Below are positions 44,326-54,571 of a stretch of DNA of 64,000 bases, piece after piece. Numbering within the stretch: the first letter of the stretch is position 1; every line of letters begins with the position of its first letter. This DNA comes from Sabellastarte sp. h YS-2021 (Eukaryota > Annelida > Polychaeta > Sabellida > Sabellidae): NCBI GenBank assembly GCA_964017235.1, contig OZ024934.1, positions 87,820,706 through 87,884,705 of the forward strand, in the 5' to 3' direction. Both the position numbers and the translations under genes were made by a program. The notes below the pieces were generated by a model. It ran no database searches, was not told where the DNA came from, and saw only the letters and a list, made by a program, of their open reading frames with translations.

Positions 44326-44366
44326 ATTTCACGAAATTACTGATTTGGTCAGTAATTTCGTGAAAT
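44326..44366. other. Perfect 18 bp stem hairpin
   Basis: The stem atttcacgaaattactga (44326-44343) pairs exactly with 44349-44366 around a 5 nt loop. More tttcatgaaatttctgaaat words follow to about 44405. It lies between DIRS copy 2 and the Ginger2-like remnant, and may be a subterminal repeat of the latter. Confidence 0.85.
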
Positions 44367-44486
44367 TCCTGAAATATTTAAGCAGGAATTTCATGAAATT
44401 TCTGAAATATCAATATATAAGGATGACTGATTGATATAAACATTTACTAAACTCCCTCCACCTTCAACAGTTCATTGAATAAAAGT

Positions 44487-45403
44487 TTATTTATTTTTGC
44501 ACTTTAAGCTGGCATGACATCTACTGTTACACAAAACCTTTGCCTTGTAACATGCACATTTGTTACTTTTACATTGCATTGAAGCACGGTTACACTTCTT
44601 GAAGCCTTGTCCTCCACATATTGACTGCTGGCTAACTGCCTCTCATAGTGAAACAGTTTTGTCTTGACTAATGTCTTCTTCCGAGAGGAGTCTGTCTGGG
44701 CAACTCTCAAATTGGTTTCAGGAATAGTTGTCTTTCAAGACACCAGCTTTGATTGCAATAAGGTAGAGGTCTGTTACAATATTGTGGTCCAGCAGTAGGC
44801 CCACTATGTTCCTTGGGTCTCCTCTACCTCTGTCTACCTTAGGTATAGTGTCACCTTTATTAACAGAAGGCAGCTGAAGGTGTTGACGCTTGATCATGTG
44901 TTCTGCCTGTGGACACTGTGAGACTCTGGCCCCACCCATTGTGTCTGTATCAAGTACCGTCTCTGTGCCAGTGGGTTTCGTGCTGGAGTGAGTTCTGGTA
45001 CCTCAGTAAGGGTTTTGTGTGGTCCAGGTTAAACAGAGGTGAGCACTAGTGGAGAGGCAGGTACTTCCTCTACAGGTTGGATGTTCATCACATCATCTAT
45101 CTCATGTTCATCTATATCTCTGAAGGCACAGTCACTATCTGAAGGAAAAGCAGCAAGTAGGTCTTCTTCACTCCGAAGCCTCTCAATAACCTCTGATGGA
45201 AGTGAAGAAGATGTGAGGCCTACTTTATTCTTGATACCAAACAAGGCTTCATATGATGATCTTTTTATTGCAGCATTGTAGGCAGATTTTTTAAAGAACT
45301 AGACAAATTTGATGCCAAAGCTCCAGTCAGTAGTGCTGTTGTCCTGTAACCAGGCTGTTAACATGTCCTTCATATCCCCATTAGCCCTCTCAACTGTCCT
45401 TAT
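44487..45403 (-). pseudogene. Ginger2/KRBA2-like DDE integrase, C-terminal remnant
   Basis: Reading leftward: RTVERANGDMKDMLTAWL and SYEALFGIKNKVGLTSSSLP (integrase C-terminal part, about 45400-45180), an acidic linker, then VDRGRGDPRNIVGLLLD and GVLKDNYSRNQF, and finally the Cys cluster CKSNKCACYKAKVLCNSRCH (about 44590-44515). This order matches KRAB-A domain-containing protein 2-like proteins, which derive from Ginger2 transposon integrases. At least one internal stop and two frame changes are present. The catalytic core is missing; the remnant abuts pearl-like sequence at 45404. Confidence 0.8.
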
Positions 45404-45690
45404 CAAGTATCAACTTCCTACATTTTATGTTTCCCAAGATATAGCCCAGACATGATTTTATAGGTCAAGGTCACTACAGCAAGGTCAAAGGTCAAATCAA
45501 GGTCACACCATGACGTTGCACACCTGCAACCTCTAACTAATGTCCTTACCAAGTATCAACTTCTTACACCTTACAGTTGCCAAGATATAGCCTGGACAAG
45601 ATTTCACCTGACCACCTGCCTGCCCACCCATCCAGACACCATGGGTGAAAAAAAATACCCCGACAGCCCTAAAGGGCTAAAAATGGGGTA
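45404..45690 (-). mobile_element. Pearl/HINE-like fragment (copy 5)
   Basis: About one and a half core units plus the head with hairpin agccctaaagggct (45665-45678) and caccatgggtg. The tail is missing; the element starts at the broken edge of the integrase remnant. A perfect DR1 motif is at 45482-45494. Confidence 0.7.
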
Positions 45691-46076
45691 AAAAGTGGGG
45701 TAAAAATGAACTGATGAAACTGTCAAAATGTTGGCCCTTAATATAGTCTTCACAGGATTAATAAAAGCCTTTGATACTTCAAAACTCAGACCAGCCGACC
45801 GACCTCTTCTACAGAGTTTCCCGGAACTGGCTCCTCTGCTTCACAGCATCAGCCAACCAGTAAAACTCAAACCAGCCGACCGACCTCTACACAGTGCACT
45901 GGTACCGACTCCTCTGCTTCTAAGCATCAGTCTGCCAGCAAGCTTTAGACCCTCTGTCTTCAGATATCACCGACACCGGCTCTCCTCTGTTACATAGATC
46001 CAGAAAGGACAGTATTTCAAGTCTGAGTTGTGAGTCTGGTAGTGAAGCCTCCGACCAACCCCCACTGGACTTCTAT

Positions 46077-47201
46077 GTGGAAGTGGGAGAACTATCAGAG
46101 GATCAGGACGTTACTGTCACCGACCAGGACCAACACTTATCAGAAGAGCAGACATACAGAGAGACAATGAGAGGTATTTGCTCTTTTATGGGTTGGTCCC
46201 ATATCACCGACATGGACAGTGTGACCAACACATCTGAGGACAATCGATTTCCCAGTCCAAAGACTGCAGTTTCAGGGAAGGTGTCGGTACAAATGCCTAC
46301 AGAAGACTGGCTTTGTAGGAAGTTAGCTAAATTGAATGTCTCTCTGGTTGAGGGTTATCCCTCCCGTAGTTCTGAGGCCAGTGGCCTGTCAAAAGATGTA
46401 TTCCTGAGACCAGCAAAATCACAGTCCAAGTAGTACGGGCTATTTTCCTACCACAAAGTTGGCCCACCAGCCATCTCATCTTGGAATACGGATGCTTTGA
46501 AGCTGAACAGCAGCTATAGCAGGATCGCCCGACATTCTGGACTGTCTTCTACCCCACCAGCATCGCGACGTATTTCTCAGGAAACACTGCGAAGATGGGA
46601 AAAGTCGGCTAGAGAGGCTACTGTTATTTGCAACCAGGCTGCCAGTTTCAATAGGTGCCTGTTCAAAGTTCATCAGAATATGCAAGACCAGTTAAAGACA
46701 TTAAGGTCGGACAACAAAGGAAAGGGCTCATCCAAGGTGTCTGCAGCAGCTGAAGAGTTACACTTCCTTATGGACCTAAATGGAAGCATTACCCAGGCTG
46801 CAGCTAAAGCTATGGAGCACTTAACAGACTTTGTCTTCATATGTAACTTTACCTTAGCCCTTAAGGACGCTTATTTGAGTCACCTCAGGAATGGCATCAA
46901 ACCGGACACTTTGTCTGCACTAAGGGCAGCTCCCTTACAGATTTCAACACTCTTCCCCAACTCTATCATTAACAGGGCAGAAGAGGATATTGCCCAATTT
47001 GAGAGAAAGGGACACTCAAGTGCTGCATGTGGTAAAGGTCGGTACGACCCTTATGAGCATTTGGACAGGAGGTCGGATAGTAGGACAGACACAATGTTGG
47101 ATAAGCCAGCTTGGAAGAATATTGGCAAAAGACAGTTCAAGAGAGGCAAGGGTCGATCTACTAACTTCTCATCACAACCAGCCAAGGGAGCAAGCAACTA
47201 A
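46077..47201 (+). pseudogene. DIRS copy 3 gag-like frame, one in-frame stop
   Basis: A single frame runs from 46077 to 47201 except for a TAG at 46431-46433. It is acidic at the start (EVGELSEDQDVTVTDQDQ), then contains LKDAYLSHLRNGIKPDTLSA and LQISTLFP, the conserved gag-like block of DIRS elements that also gave rise to the LAP2-alpha C-terminus. The end is basic (KRQFKRGKGRS), consistent with nucleic acid binding. Confidence 0.75.
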
Positions 47202-47334
47202 CACCAAGAAGGACAATGAACAATCTTTCACAAAGAACTGTTGTAAACTCTGTTGTTGTAAATCCTGTACCTACTGCACCCAGGCTTTCACAAAAGAAAG
47301 CTGTAAGTCCTGGCGTGTCAGGTTGTTATAAGAA

Positions 47335-47562
47335 TTGCAAATTAAAATATGTAAAAGATGTTTTCTGTGTCGATCAGTTGTCCTTTGTAAAACCTGTAAC
47401 AAATGTCCAACATGCTGCCTCAAATCTGCCTGTACCATCCAGACTTCAAAACTATTGACAAACCTGGCTGGATCTGGGCGCCGGTCCAAAAGTAGTTCAG
47501 ATCCTCAGAGAGGACTACACCCTCCCCTTTCCGATCCGGCCAAAATGAATGAAGGAGTATGA
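47335..47562 (+). pseudogene. DIRS copy 3 Cys-rich N-terminal pol segment
   Basis: It reads KICKRCFLCRSVVLCKTCNK then CPTCCLKSAC, eleven Cys in under 40 residues, followed by a GSGRRSKSS and GLHPPL stretch. Similar Cys clusters occur between gag and RT in invertebrate DIRS elements; its role is unknown, though a zinc-binding fold is likely. The frame is cut soon after. Confidence 0.65.
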
Positions 47563-47570
47563 AATATGGC

Positions 47571-48190
47571 AGCTAGATGTTGTATCATTCTCATCGCTTG
47601 TATTGCTTTGATACATACCATACGGTAAATATTCATCACTGGTCAGATATTATGCAGAATTATAGTGTGATTTGGAGTTTAGTACCACGAAGGCAAAGCC
47701 ACAATTACGCGGACTTATGTAGAGTTTTAATCCGAAGATTTTCATCTCTCAATCCATCAAAATTACAAATACAAGTATCTCATATTAGAATGAATCATAT
47801 ATTCCTTAATGTTTATGTTATGTTCTTTAGTACCCTGAGCAATATTGAAACAAATAAAGTAATTTGAACTCCACTCAGCAGCTACGTAGGAATACCAATT
47901 TAAAATGCACAAATTAAGTTACTCATCTCTTAAAATTAGCATATCAAATTTTGTTAATGTTTCATACTCTTAATGTTGCTGGTAATACAGTTTATGCTGA
48001 TTGAACAAATGACTATGAAATTCTCTTGCGTGTCATAAAAGTGCTGCTAAACAGCCGATAGCTATAATGATCTAGTTGACTGATTACACTATTTATAAAT
48101 CTTCCCAAAAGATAGCCATATCAGATTAAACTAGACCTACACATCGGAGAACCGATGCAATTTTGTCGGAAAGACAACTCACCTAAGCTA
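47571..48190. other. Non-coding stretch, nothing recognised
   Basis: AT-rich sequence between DIRS copy 3 and the satellite. Confidence 0.5.
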
Positions 48191-48199
48191 GTCAACCAT

Positions 48200-50205
48200 A
48201 CCATTCCCAGCCCATAATTTCCTATAAGTTGGTTTCACATTGCCAGCCTCTAGGACCAATAATAAGCAAGTTATAAGCACTTTTAAGTTTGCTATCCTCG
48301 TTTGACCTTGAAAGAAGGGTCCAAGGTCAAATCTGGCCACATCAAAAGATTCCCAGCCCATGATTTCCTATGAGTTGGTTCCACATTGCAATCTCTAGGA
48401 TCAATAATAAGCGTGTCATAAGCACTTTTAAGTGTTTCTGTCCTCATTTGACCTTGAAGGAGAGGCTCAAGGTAAAATCTGACCACATCGGAAGATTCCC
48501 AGCCCATGACTTCCTGTAGGTTGGTTTTGTATTGCAAGCCTCTAGGACCAATGATAAGCAAGTTATAAGCACTTTTAAATTTGCTATCCTCGTTTGACTT
48601 TGAAGGAGGGGCCAAAGGTCAAATCTGACCACATGAGGAGATTCCCAGCCCTTGATATCCTATAAGTTGGTGTCACATTGCAAATCTGTATCACCATTAA
48701 TAAGCAAGTTATAGGCACTTCTAAGTTTGGCTATCCTCGTTTGGCCTTGAAGGAGGGGTCCAAGGTCAAATCTAACCACATCAAAAGATTCCCAGCCCAT
48801 GATTTCCTATAAGTTGATTTCACATTGCAAGCCTGTAGGACCAATAATAAGCGAGTTGTAAGCACTTTTAAGTTTTGCTATCCTCGTTTGACCTTGAAGG
48901 AGGGGTCCAAGGTCAAATCTGACCACATCAAAAGATTCCCAGCCCATGATTTCCTATAAGCTGGTTTCACATTGCAATCTCTAGGATCAATAATAAGCGT
49001 GTCATAAGCACTTTTAAGTTTGGCTGTCCTTATTTGACCTTGAAGGAGAGGCTCAAGGTAAAATCTGACCACATCATAAGATTCCAAGTGCATGATTTCC
49101 TGTAGGTTGGTTTTGTATTGCAAGCCTCTAGAACCAATAATAAGCAAGTTATAAGCACTTTTAAATTTGCTATCCTCGTTTGACCTTGAAGGAGGGGCCA
49201 AAGGTAAAATCTGACCACATGAGAAGATTCCCAGCCCATGATTTCCTATAAGTTGGTGTCACATTGCAAGCCTGTAGGACCAATAATAAGCGAGTTATAA
49301 GCACTTTTAAGTTTGGCTGTCCTCCTTTGACCTTAAAGGAGGGGCTCAGGGTCAAATCTGACCCCATCAGAAGATTCCCAACCCATGATTTCCTATAAGT
49401 TGGTTTCACATTGCAAACTCTAGGAGCAATAATAAGCAAGTTATACGCATTTTTAAGTGTTGCTATCCTCGTTTGACCTTGAAGGAGGGGCCCAAGATCA
49501 AATCTGACTACATCAAAAGATTCCCAGCCCATAATTTCCTACAAGTTGGTTTCACATTGTAAGCCTGTAGGACCAATAATAAGCGAGTTATAAACACTTT
49601 TAAGTTTTGCCATCCTCATTTGACCTTGAAGGGGTTCAAGGTTAAATCTGACCACATCAAAAAATTCCCAGACCATGATTTCCTATAAGTTGGTTTCACA
49701 TTGCAATCTCTAGGATCAATAATAAGCGTGTCATAAGCACTTTAAGTTTGGCTGTCCTCATTTGACCTTGAAGGAGAGGCTCAAGGTAAAATCTGACCAC
49801 ATCAGAAGATTCCCAGCCCATGATGTCCTGTAGGTTGGTTTTGTATTGCAAGCCTCTAGGTCCAATATTAAGTGAATTATAAGCACTTTTAAGTTTGGCT
49901 GTCGTCGTTTGACCTTAAAGGATGGGCCAAAGGTCAAATCTGACCACATCAGGAGATTCCCAGTCCTTGATTTCCTATAAGTTGGTTTCACATTGCAAAC
50001 CTGTAGGACCAATAATAATAAGCAAGTTATAAGCACTTTTAAGTTTGGCTATCCTCGTTTGGCCTTGAAGGAGGGGTCCAAGGTCAAATCTAACCACATC
50101 AATAGATTCCCAGCCCATGATTTCCTATAAGTTGGTTTCACATTGCAAGCCTGTAGAACCAATAATAAGGGAGATATAGGCACTTTTATAGTCTGCTAGG
50201 TGAGG
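48200..50205. repeat. Satellite array, ~146.5 bp monomer, about 13.5 copies
   Basis: The phrase gattcccagccc starts at about 48200, 48348, 48494, 48640, 48787, 48934, 49080, 49226, 49373, 49519, 49663, 49808, 49955 and 50105; most steps are 146 or 147 bp. Monomers carry tttgaccttgaaggaggg and ccaaggtcaaatctgacc. A monomer pair with atctctaggatcaataataa then ttggttttgtattgcaagcc recurs at 48348, 48934 and 49663, indicating higher-order units of four to five monomers. The reverse strand stays open over long stretches only because the unit is stop-poor. Confidence 0.95.
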
Positions 50206-52076
50206 TACTTTGGCACTCTGTGGATGACCTTGAATTAACAGCTTCAAGGTCAAATATCTGCAAGATTGTAGAGGAGATGTATATCTGTTGTTCATTCTAG
50301 AGTTGGAGCTACTTGAGTCAAATGACTCCTTTACTAAATTTTGGTGGGACATTTAGTAAATGTGATGAGTCAAATGACAAAAATTAACCTTACATTTGAG
50401 CAAATTTGCTTAAATAGGAGAGAGGAGAAAAAAGTACTATTAGACTATCTTCAAAGTGAATTTGCAATACTAAATCAAATTCAAGTCCACTCACTGTGAA
50501 AAAACTTTATTTCAATTCAAGACATATTTGTAGTCAGCATGATGTACATATATATTTGCAATAATTAAAGTTTAATTTTTACTAATTTTTTTTCATTTTT
50601 TTGTTTCAATAAATATGGTCCAACCCTACACTATCTAAAACTAGAAAAAAATTAACTCACCTTGACATAGGTTCACTCAGGGAGTTGTTTGTATTTCAAA
50701 AAAACTCCATTATTTATGTAAATGGATATAAATTCGCCACTTTTTGAAAAAAAAAAACAAAAAAAAAATGGATTTAAAGCAATAACATGCCATGTAAAAT
50801 TTAAGTTAAATTATTATTTAACATCTTTTCCAGCCGAAAATTGTTATTAACATAGATGCAACTTTTCAAAAGTTTGTCCCACAGTAGTTTAAAATGTTTG
50901 TTGTTACTTGTTAACAATTGTCTGAAGTCACCTGTAAGAGTGCATTATGCAAAAATATACCTTAAAAAGTGAAAATATTAAAAACTGGATAATAAAATCT
51001 TGTTGTGCAAAAGATATTTATTTCTATATATATTTAACAAAACTATGAAAAAGTGGAAAATTTACATCCTCTGGTGAGTTTACATCACTTACTATAAACG
51101 TGTTTTCAATTGATAAATACCAAATTTTTATTAAACGAAGTATGATTGGACAGTGCCGTTTCCGCTCGACCAATCAAATTAAGCCATTTAGAAGCAAGGA
51201 AACATGGAGGAATTGGGTTAAAAAGACAATATATGTGTCCTTTTATTTCATTTTGAAACAAAATTTGTCTAATTTCCCCAATATTTACAGCGAAAACTCG
51301 GGCGATAATGCAAGATCTATGCGTTACCGCGACTCGGGACCATAACGTGTACGCGTCTTTTCGCCCCAGTATAGCGACAAAAGACGCGGAAACGCATAGT
51401 AAAATTAACTCTATACATATCACCTATGAGGAGATTCAAACTTCTACCTATGAGAACCAGCTAGTAGAAAAAGGTAGATAATTTTCAAAGATATGCCCAC
51501 AGCTGCCATCTTGTTTTTCAGAATGAGGCTAATTTCAGTCCCAGAGAAGCTTACCTCCGAATGAAGATATCCTGCAAATTTGGTGAACCTAGCTGATACC
51601 TCCAGTGGATACAACTAGTAACCACAGCTACCCATAAGAACAGTTAAATCTCTAAACATAGATCAATGCATATGTTTTGTTACAAGTGTATCAACTTTTA
51701 CTACAGCTTTTTGTTATATATTGACAGAGATATACAAATAAACAATAACCTGACACTTCAAGATCAGCTTAAAAACACTTGTGTCATGATCTGTAAAATC
51801 TTAAATCTGATGTCAGGTCACTATTTACTATTATTAGTACACACAATACCAACAGAGAGAAATTGAAACTGAAACTTTGCATCTGTATTTACATGGCAAT
51901 TGTTTCTTATAGATATACAAATACATTTTATTTAAGAGTTGTATCATACGATACAAAGAAGGAAACTTTACTTAATCATAAGAATAAATAATAAAGACCA
52001 CAAAATATAACCAAACAACACATACTTTAAAAAAATGTTTCCACCATTTTAACCCGCTCTCATAGATCCATACATT
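50206..52076. other. Non-coding stretch with a small CpG-rich patch
   Basis: Mostly AT-rich. At about 51290-51395 there is an unusually CpG-rich patch (gcgttaccgcgactcggg, acgtgtacgcgtcttttcgc, gacgcggaaacgc), which could be a MITE or a small promoter; no exon could be tied to it. Confidence 0.4.
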
Positions 52077-52262
52077 TTCTGGTTGGTGCATGTCACAACA
52101 GTTCAGTTGAAGTCCAGGACCCCCTTTCTGTGTGTATTTAACAATTTAATAAATCATGGACTGGCAGTAATTCTTCCATTCACTAACTCCCGCCAAAAGT
52201 TGGCTTCATGTGCAAAATTAAAACTTCTTGCCATTCTTAATTTTGCTTTGAATGTGAAAACA
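52077..52262 (+). repeat. Ngaro split direct repeat A1
   Basis: It starts ttctggttggtgcatgtcac and ends gaatgtgaaaaca, and equals A2 at 56868-57053 apart from one noted change (tgtgtg/tgagtg). Confidence 0.95.
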
Positions 52263-52324
52263 GTGCCTTGGATACTTGCTTGGAATTACCTAGTTTTAGT
52301 TGATTTTAAGATAAAATAACTGTC

Positions 52325-53551
52325 ATGGCCTCGCAGGCTCATTGCACAAAATGTGGATTGAAGCATGTTCGACCGGTGGGCATCAGGTGTAACAGAATTC
52401 TTAATCAAAGTGTCCCCATCATTGCTGCTAATTCAAGTGACCTTGTGGACTCAGATGACCCAGATCTCCCTACCCCGGGGCAAAAATCTAGGAACTCAGA
52501 GTCATCCACTAATGGAAGTAACCATTCGCAGGCACAAGGGGGCCCATCTTCATCCAGTATGGATAAAAAACTCGACTTGATCCTACAAAGAATGAAGAAC
52601 CAGCAGTTGGAACAGAAAGTCGAACAGAATGTGAAGGGTAAGGCGCGCGTTCGTCACAGGTCCCCCAAACAATCACATCGCTGTGAAGAGGTGTGCAGAC
52701 CCAAGAAACAGTTAAGTGCACGGAAACAGCAAACGCATCTCACTGACGACTCTTCGGATGAAGACAACTCTCAACTAACCAGCTTCTCACCTTCACGCAC
52801 GGGGACAGGGCGTTCTTCCCACAGCGCAGTGTCCGACCAATCACAAATATCTCTCGAGTTTCTAAAGACAGATGAGAAGGTACAAAGGAAAGTTCAAAGG
52901 CAGTTGGAGAGGCTACAAGGGAGCAGCAGAGGTACCTCCATCTCAGGTACGAAAACACTAAAATCAGGGCTTCTCAGGTCAGGGGACAATGCTGTAAGGC
53001 AGGAAATCGCTTGGCCACACCATTACTGTTTTCTGGGTCCAGGGGGACAGCTCCCAGAGTACAAAGATCTCTCACCTATTCAATTTTTTATAGGGTTCTT
53101 AGGTTGCCTACAAGAAGAAAAATCAAATACAGTACGTTCAAATATGATCGACTACGGTAGACATCTAATGCAAGACGCGTTGGAAACAAACTGGAATACT
53201 GCCAGGCATGCACACCTTGTGGTGCTGCAAGACATAGAACGCGGCAAACTGTCGTGGAGAAACCCAGATCAGGTCGACAAAGTACGGATTAGGAACACGG
53301 CCAGAGTTATTATGGCCAAGAGTACCCCTCAAAATCACAAGCAAAGTAAAACAAGCTCCAAGGACAAAATTTGTGAGGACTACAATGACAATAACTGCAC
53401 TCATCAATCAGATCATGTCGTAAATGGCCTCATTCACAAGCACGCATGTCAATACTGTTTCGCTCAAGTAGGCAGGTTTTGCAATCATAAACTACAAGAT
53501 TGCCTCAGGAAGAAAACAAAAGAGGCTCGGGACACTAATAGCAATAAGTGA
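52325..53551 (+). CDS. Ngaro gag-like protein
   Basis: 408 aa from an ATG in good context (ctgtcATGg). An N-terminal CTKCGLKH pair of Cys is followed by a Ser-rich, charged region (LTDDSSDEDNSQ, about residues 140-150), a predicted helical Gln/Lys-rich segment (LDLILQRMKNQQLEQKVEQN, about residues 83-102), a central folded block (WPHHYCFLGPGGQLPEYKDL to about residue 330) and a C-terminal Cys/His cluster CQYCFAQVGRFCNHK. The block and Cys cluster suggest a nucleic acid binding capsid-like protein; exact homologues were not recalled. The frame ends at TGA 53549-53551 and continues open in the same frame into the RT region. Confidence 0.85.
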   Translation: MASQAHCTKCGLKHVRPVGIRCNRILNQSVPIIAANSSDLVDSDDPDLPTPGQKSRNSESSTNGSNHSQAQGGPSSSSMDKKLDLILQRMKNQQLEQKVEQNVKGKARVRHRSPKQSHRCEEVCRPKKQLSARKQQTHLTDDSSDEDNSQLTSFSPSRTGTGRSSHSAVSDQSQISLEFLKTDEKVQRKVQRQLERLQGSSRGTSISGTKTLKSGLLRSGDNAVRQEIAWPHHYCFLGPGGQLPEYKDLSPIQFFIGFLGCLQEEKSNTVRSNMIDYGRHLMQDALETNWNTARHAHLVVLQDIERGKLSWRNPDQVDKVRIRNTARVIMAKSTPQNHKQSKTSSKDKICEDYNDNNCTHQSDHVVNGLIHKHACQYCFAQVGRFCNHKLQDCLRKKTKEARDTNSNK

Positions 53552-54571
53552 ACTATAGCTTACAGAAAACGCACCCGCAACTCCAATAGGCATAGAACAA
53601 TACATTCAATTAACACTCATTCCTCGCTTCAACCTTCCCTCCCTGCCTCCCCTGGCTGTTGGACAAAGCACACTAGTCTCTGCTTCACTGACCTCGACAG
53701 TGACACGAGCTGGCCACACACGTCGCGTTCTTTGTCCACCTCACAAGATCCGAGTGCACTCAGCTTTAACCAAGCTTATGGAGAAGACGACTTAATTGAC
53801 CAATTGTGTAGCTGTCAACAACATGATTGGTGTTTTATTCATAGCAAGGCCATTGTAATTGACACCACAAGTGAAAAAGCATTTGGGTTCATGCCTTTGT
53901 CAATAATTAGACCCCCTTTGTTCAAACCTACCACGGACTTACATAATTGGAACACCTTACAATGGGCCATTCAAGCGCATAGAATTGTAAAGAACACAGG
54001 CGAATACAACTACCAGCATGCTAGGATCAGAGTACCCACAGAACTACATATTAACAACTGGCGCCAGTTATGTAGCAATTATCACGACCCCTTACTATTA
54101 GATTACCTTGAGTTCGGGTTTCCCCTCTGCATTGACAGATCTAAACTTAAATTCACCGAATTCGTGGATAATCATCACTCAGCAGTAAACTTTCCCCATG
54201 ACATGGATGCGTACTTCACAAAAGAACTCAGTCACAAAACCATCGTAGGTCCCTGCATAAATCTACCATTCAAGGTACACCATTCGCCAATGTTATCCAG
54301 GCCAAAGGTGAACGACACTCGTAGGGTGATAGTAAATCTAAGCCATCCTTATGGCAATTCTATTAATGACTGCATCTCCAACCAGTGCCATGATGGAATC
54401 GTCTTTAATCTGAAATACCCTACAGTGGACTCTATTATTGATGCCATAAGAGAAAAAGATGGGGACGTTCTGCTGTCAAAAATCGACATAAGCAGGGCGT
54501 TCAGAAACCTACGTCTGGCCCCTGCGACTACGACCTCATGGGGCTGTCTTGGGATGACAAAACGTACCTAG
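53552..54571 (+). CDS. Ngaro reverse transcriptase, N-terminal part
   Basis: Open in the gag frame directly after the TGA; there is no ATG until about 53894, deep in conserved sequence. It contains PFKVHHSPMLSRPKVNDTRR (template-binding fingers) and the palm A motif SKIDISRAFRNLRL (Asp catalytic). It runs out of frame near 54520: motif sequence continues in another frame (DYDLMGLSWDD), overlapping 54538 onward. RT copies the element RNA. One base appears to be lost near ggcccctgcgac, or a -1 shift is used; sequence alone cannot decide. Confidence 0.85.
   Translation, partial: TIAYRKRTRNSNRHRTIHSINTHSSLQPSLPASPGCWTKHTSLCFTDLDSDTSWPHTSRSLSTSQDPSALSFNQAYGEDDLIDQLCSCQQHDWCFIHSKAIVIDTTSEKAFGFMPLSIIRPPLFKPTTDLHNWNTLQWAIQAHRIVKNTGEYNYQHARIRVPTELHINNWRQLCSNYHDPLLLDYLEFGFPLCIDRSKLKFTEFVDNHHSAVNFPHDMDAYFTKELSHKTIVGPCINLPFKVHHSPMLSRPKVNDTRRVIVNLSHPYGNSINDCISNQCHDGIVFNLKYPTVDSIIDAIREKDGDVLLSKIDISRAFRNLRLAPATTTSWGCLGMTKRT

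Larger units (their letters stand above)
45728..47565 (+). mobile_element. DIRS-type retrotransposon, 5' part only (copy 3)
   Basis: It comprises a gag-like frame and the Cys-rich start of the pol frame, then stops. No RT core follows, so the element is 3' truncated. A 5' tandem repeat of ccagccgaccgacctct occurs twice (about 45790 and 45880). Confidence 0.75.

Noticed and set aside
48292..50352. Several open frames of 60-120 codons on the - strand
   Set aside because: They are phase-repeating translations of the ~146.5 bp satellite with no conserved domain.
51106..51423. 105-codon - strand frame over the CpG-rich patch
   Set aside because: It is hydrophobic and AT-derived, has no motif, and no splice or promoter evidence supports it.
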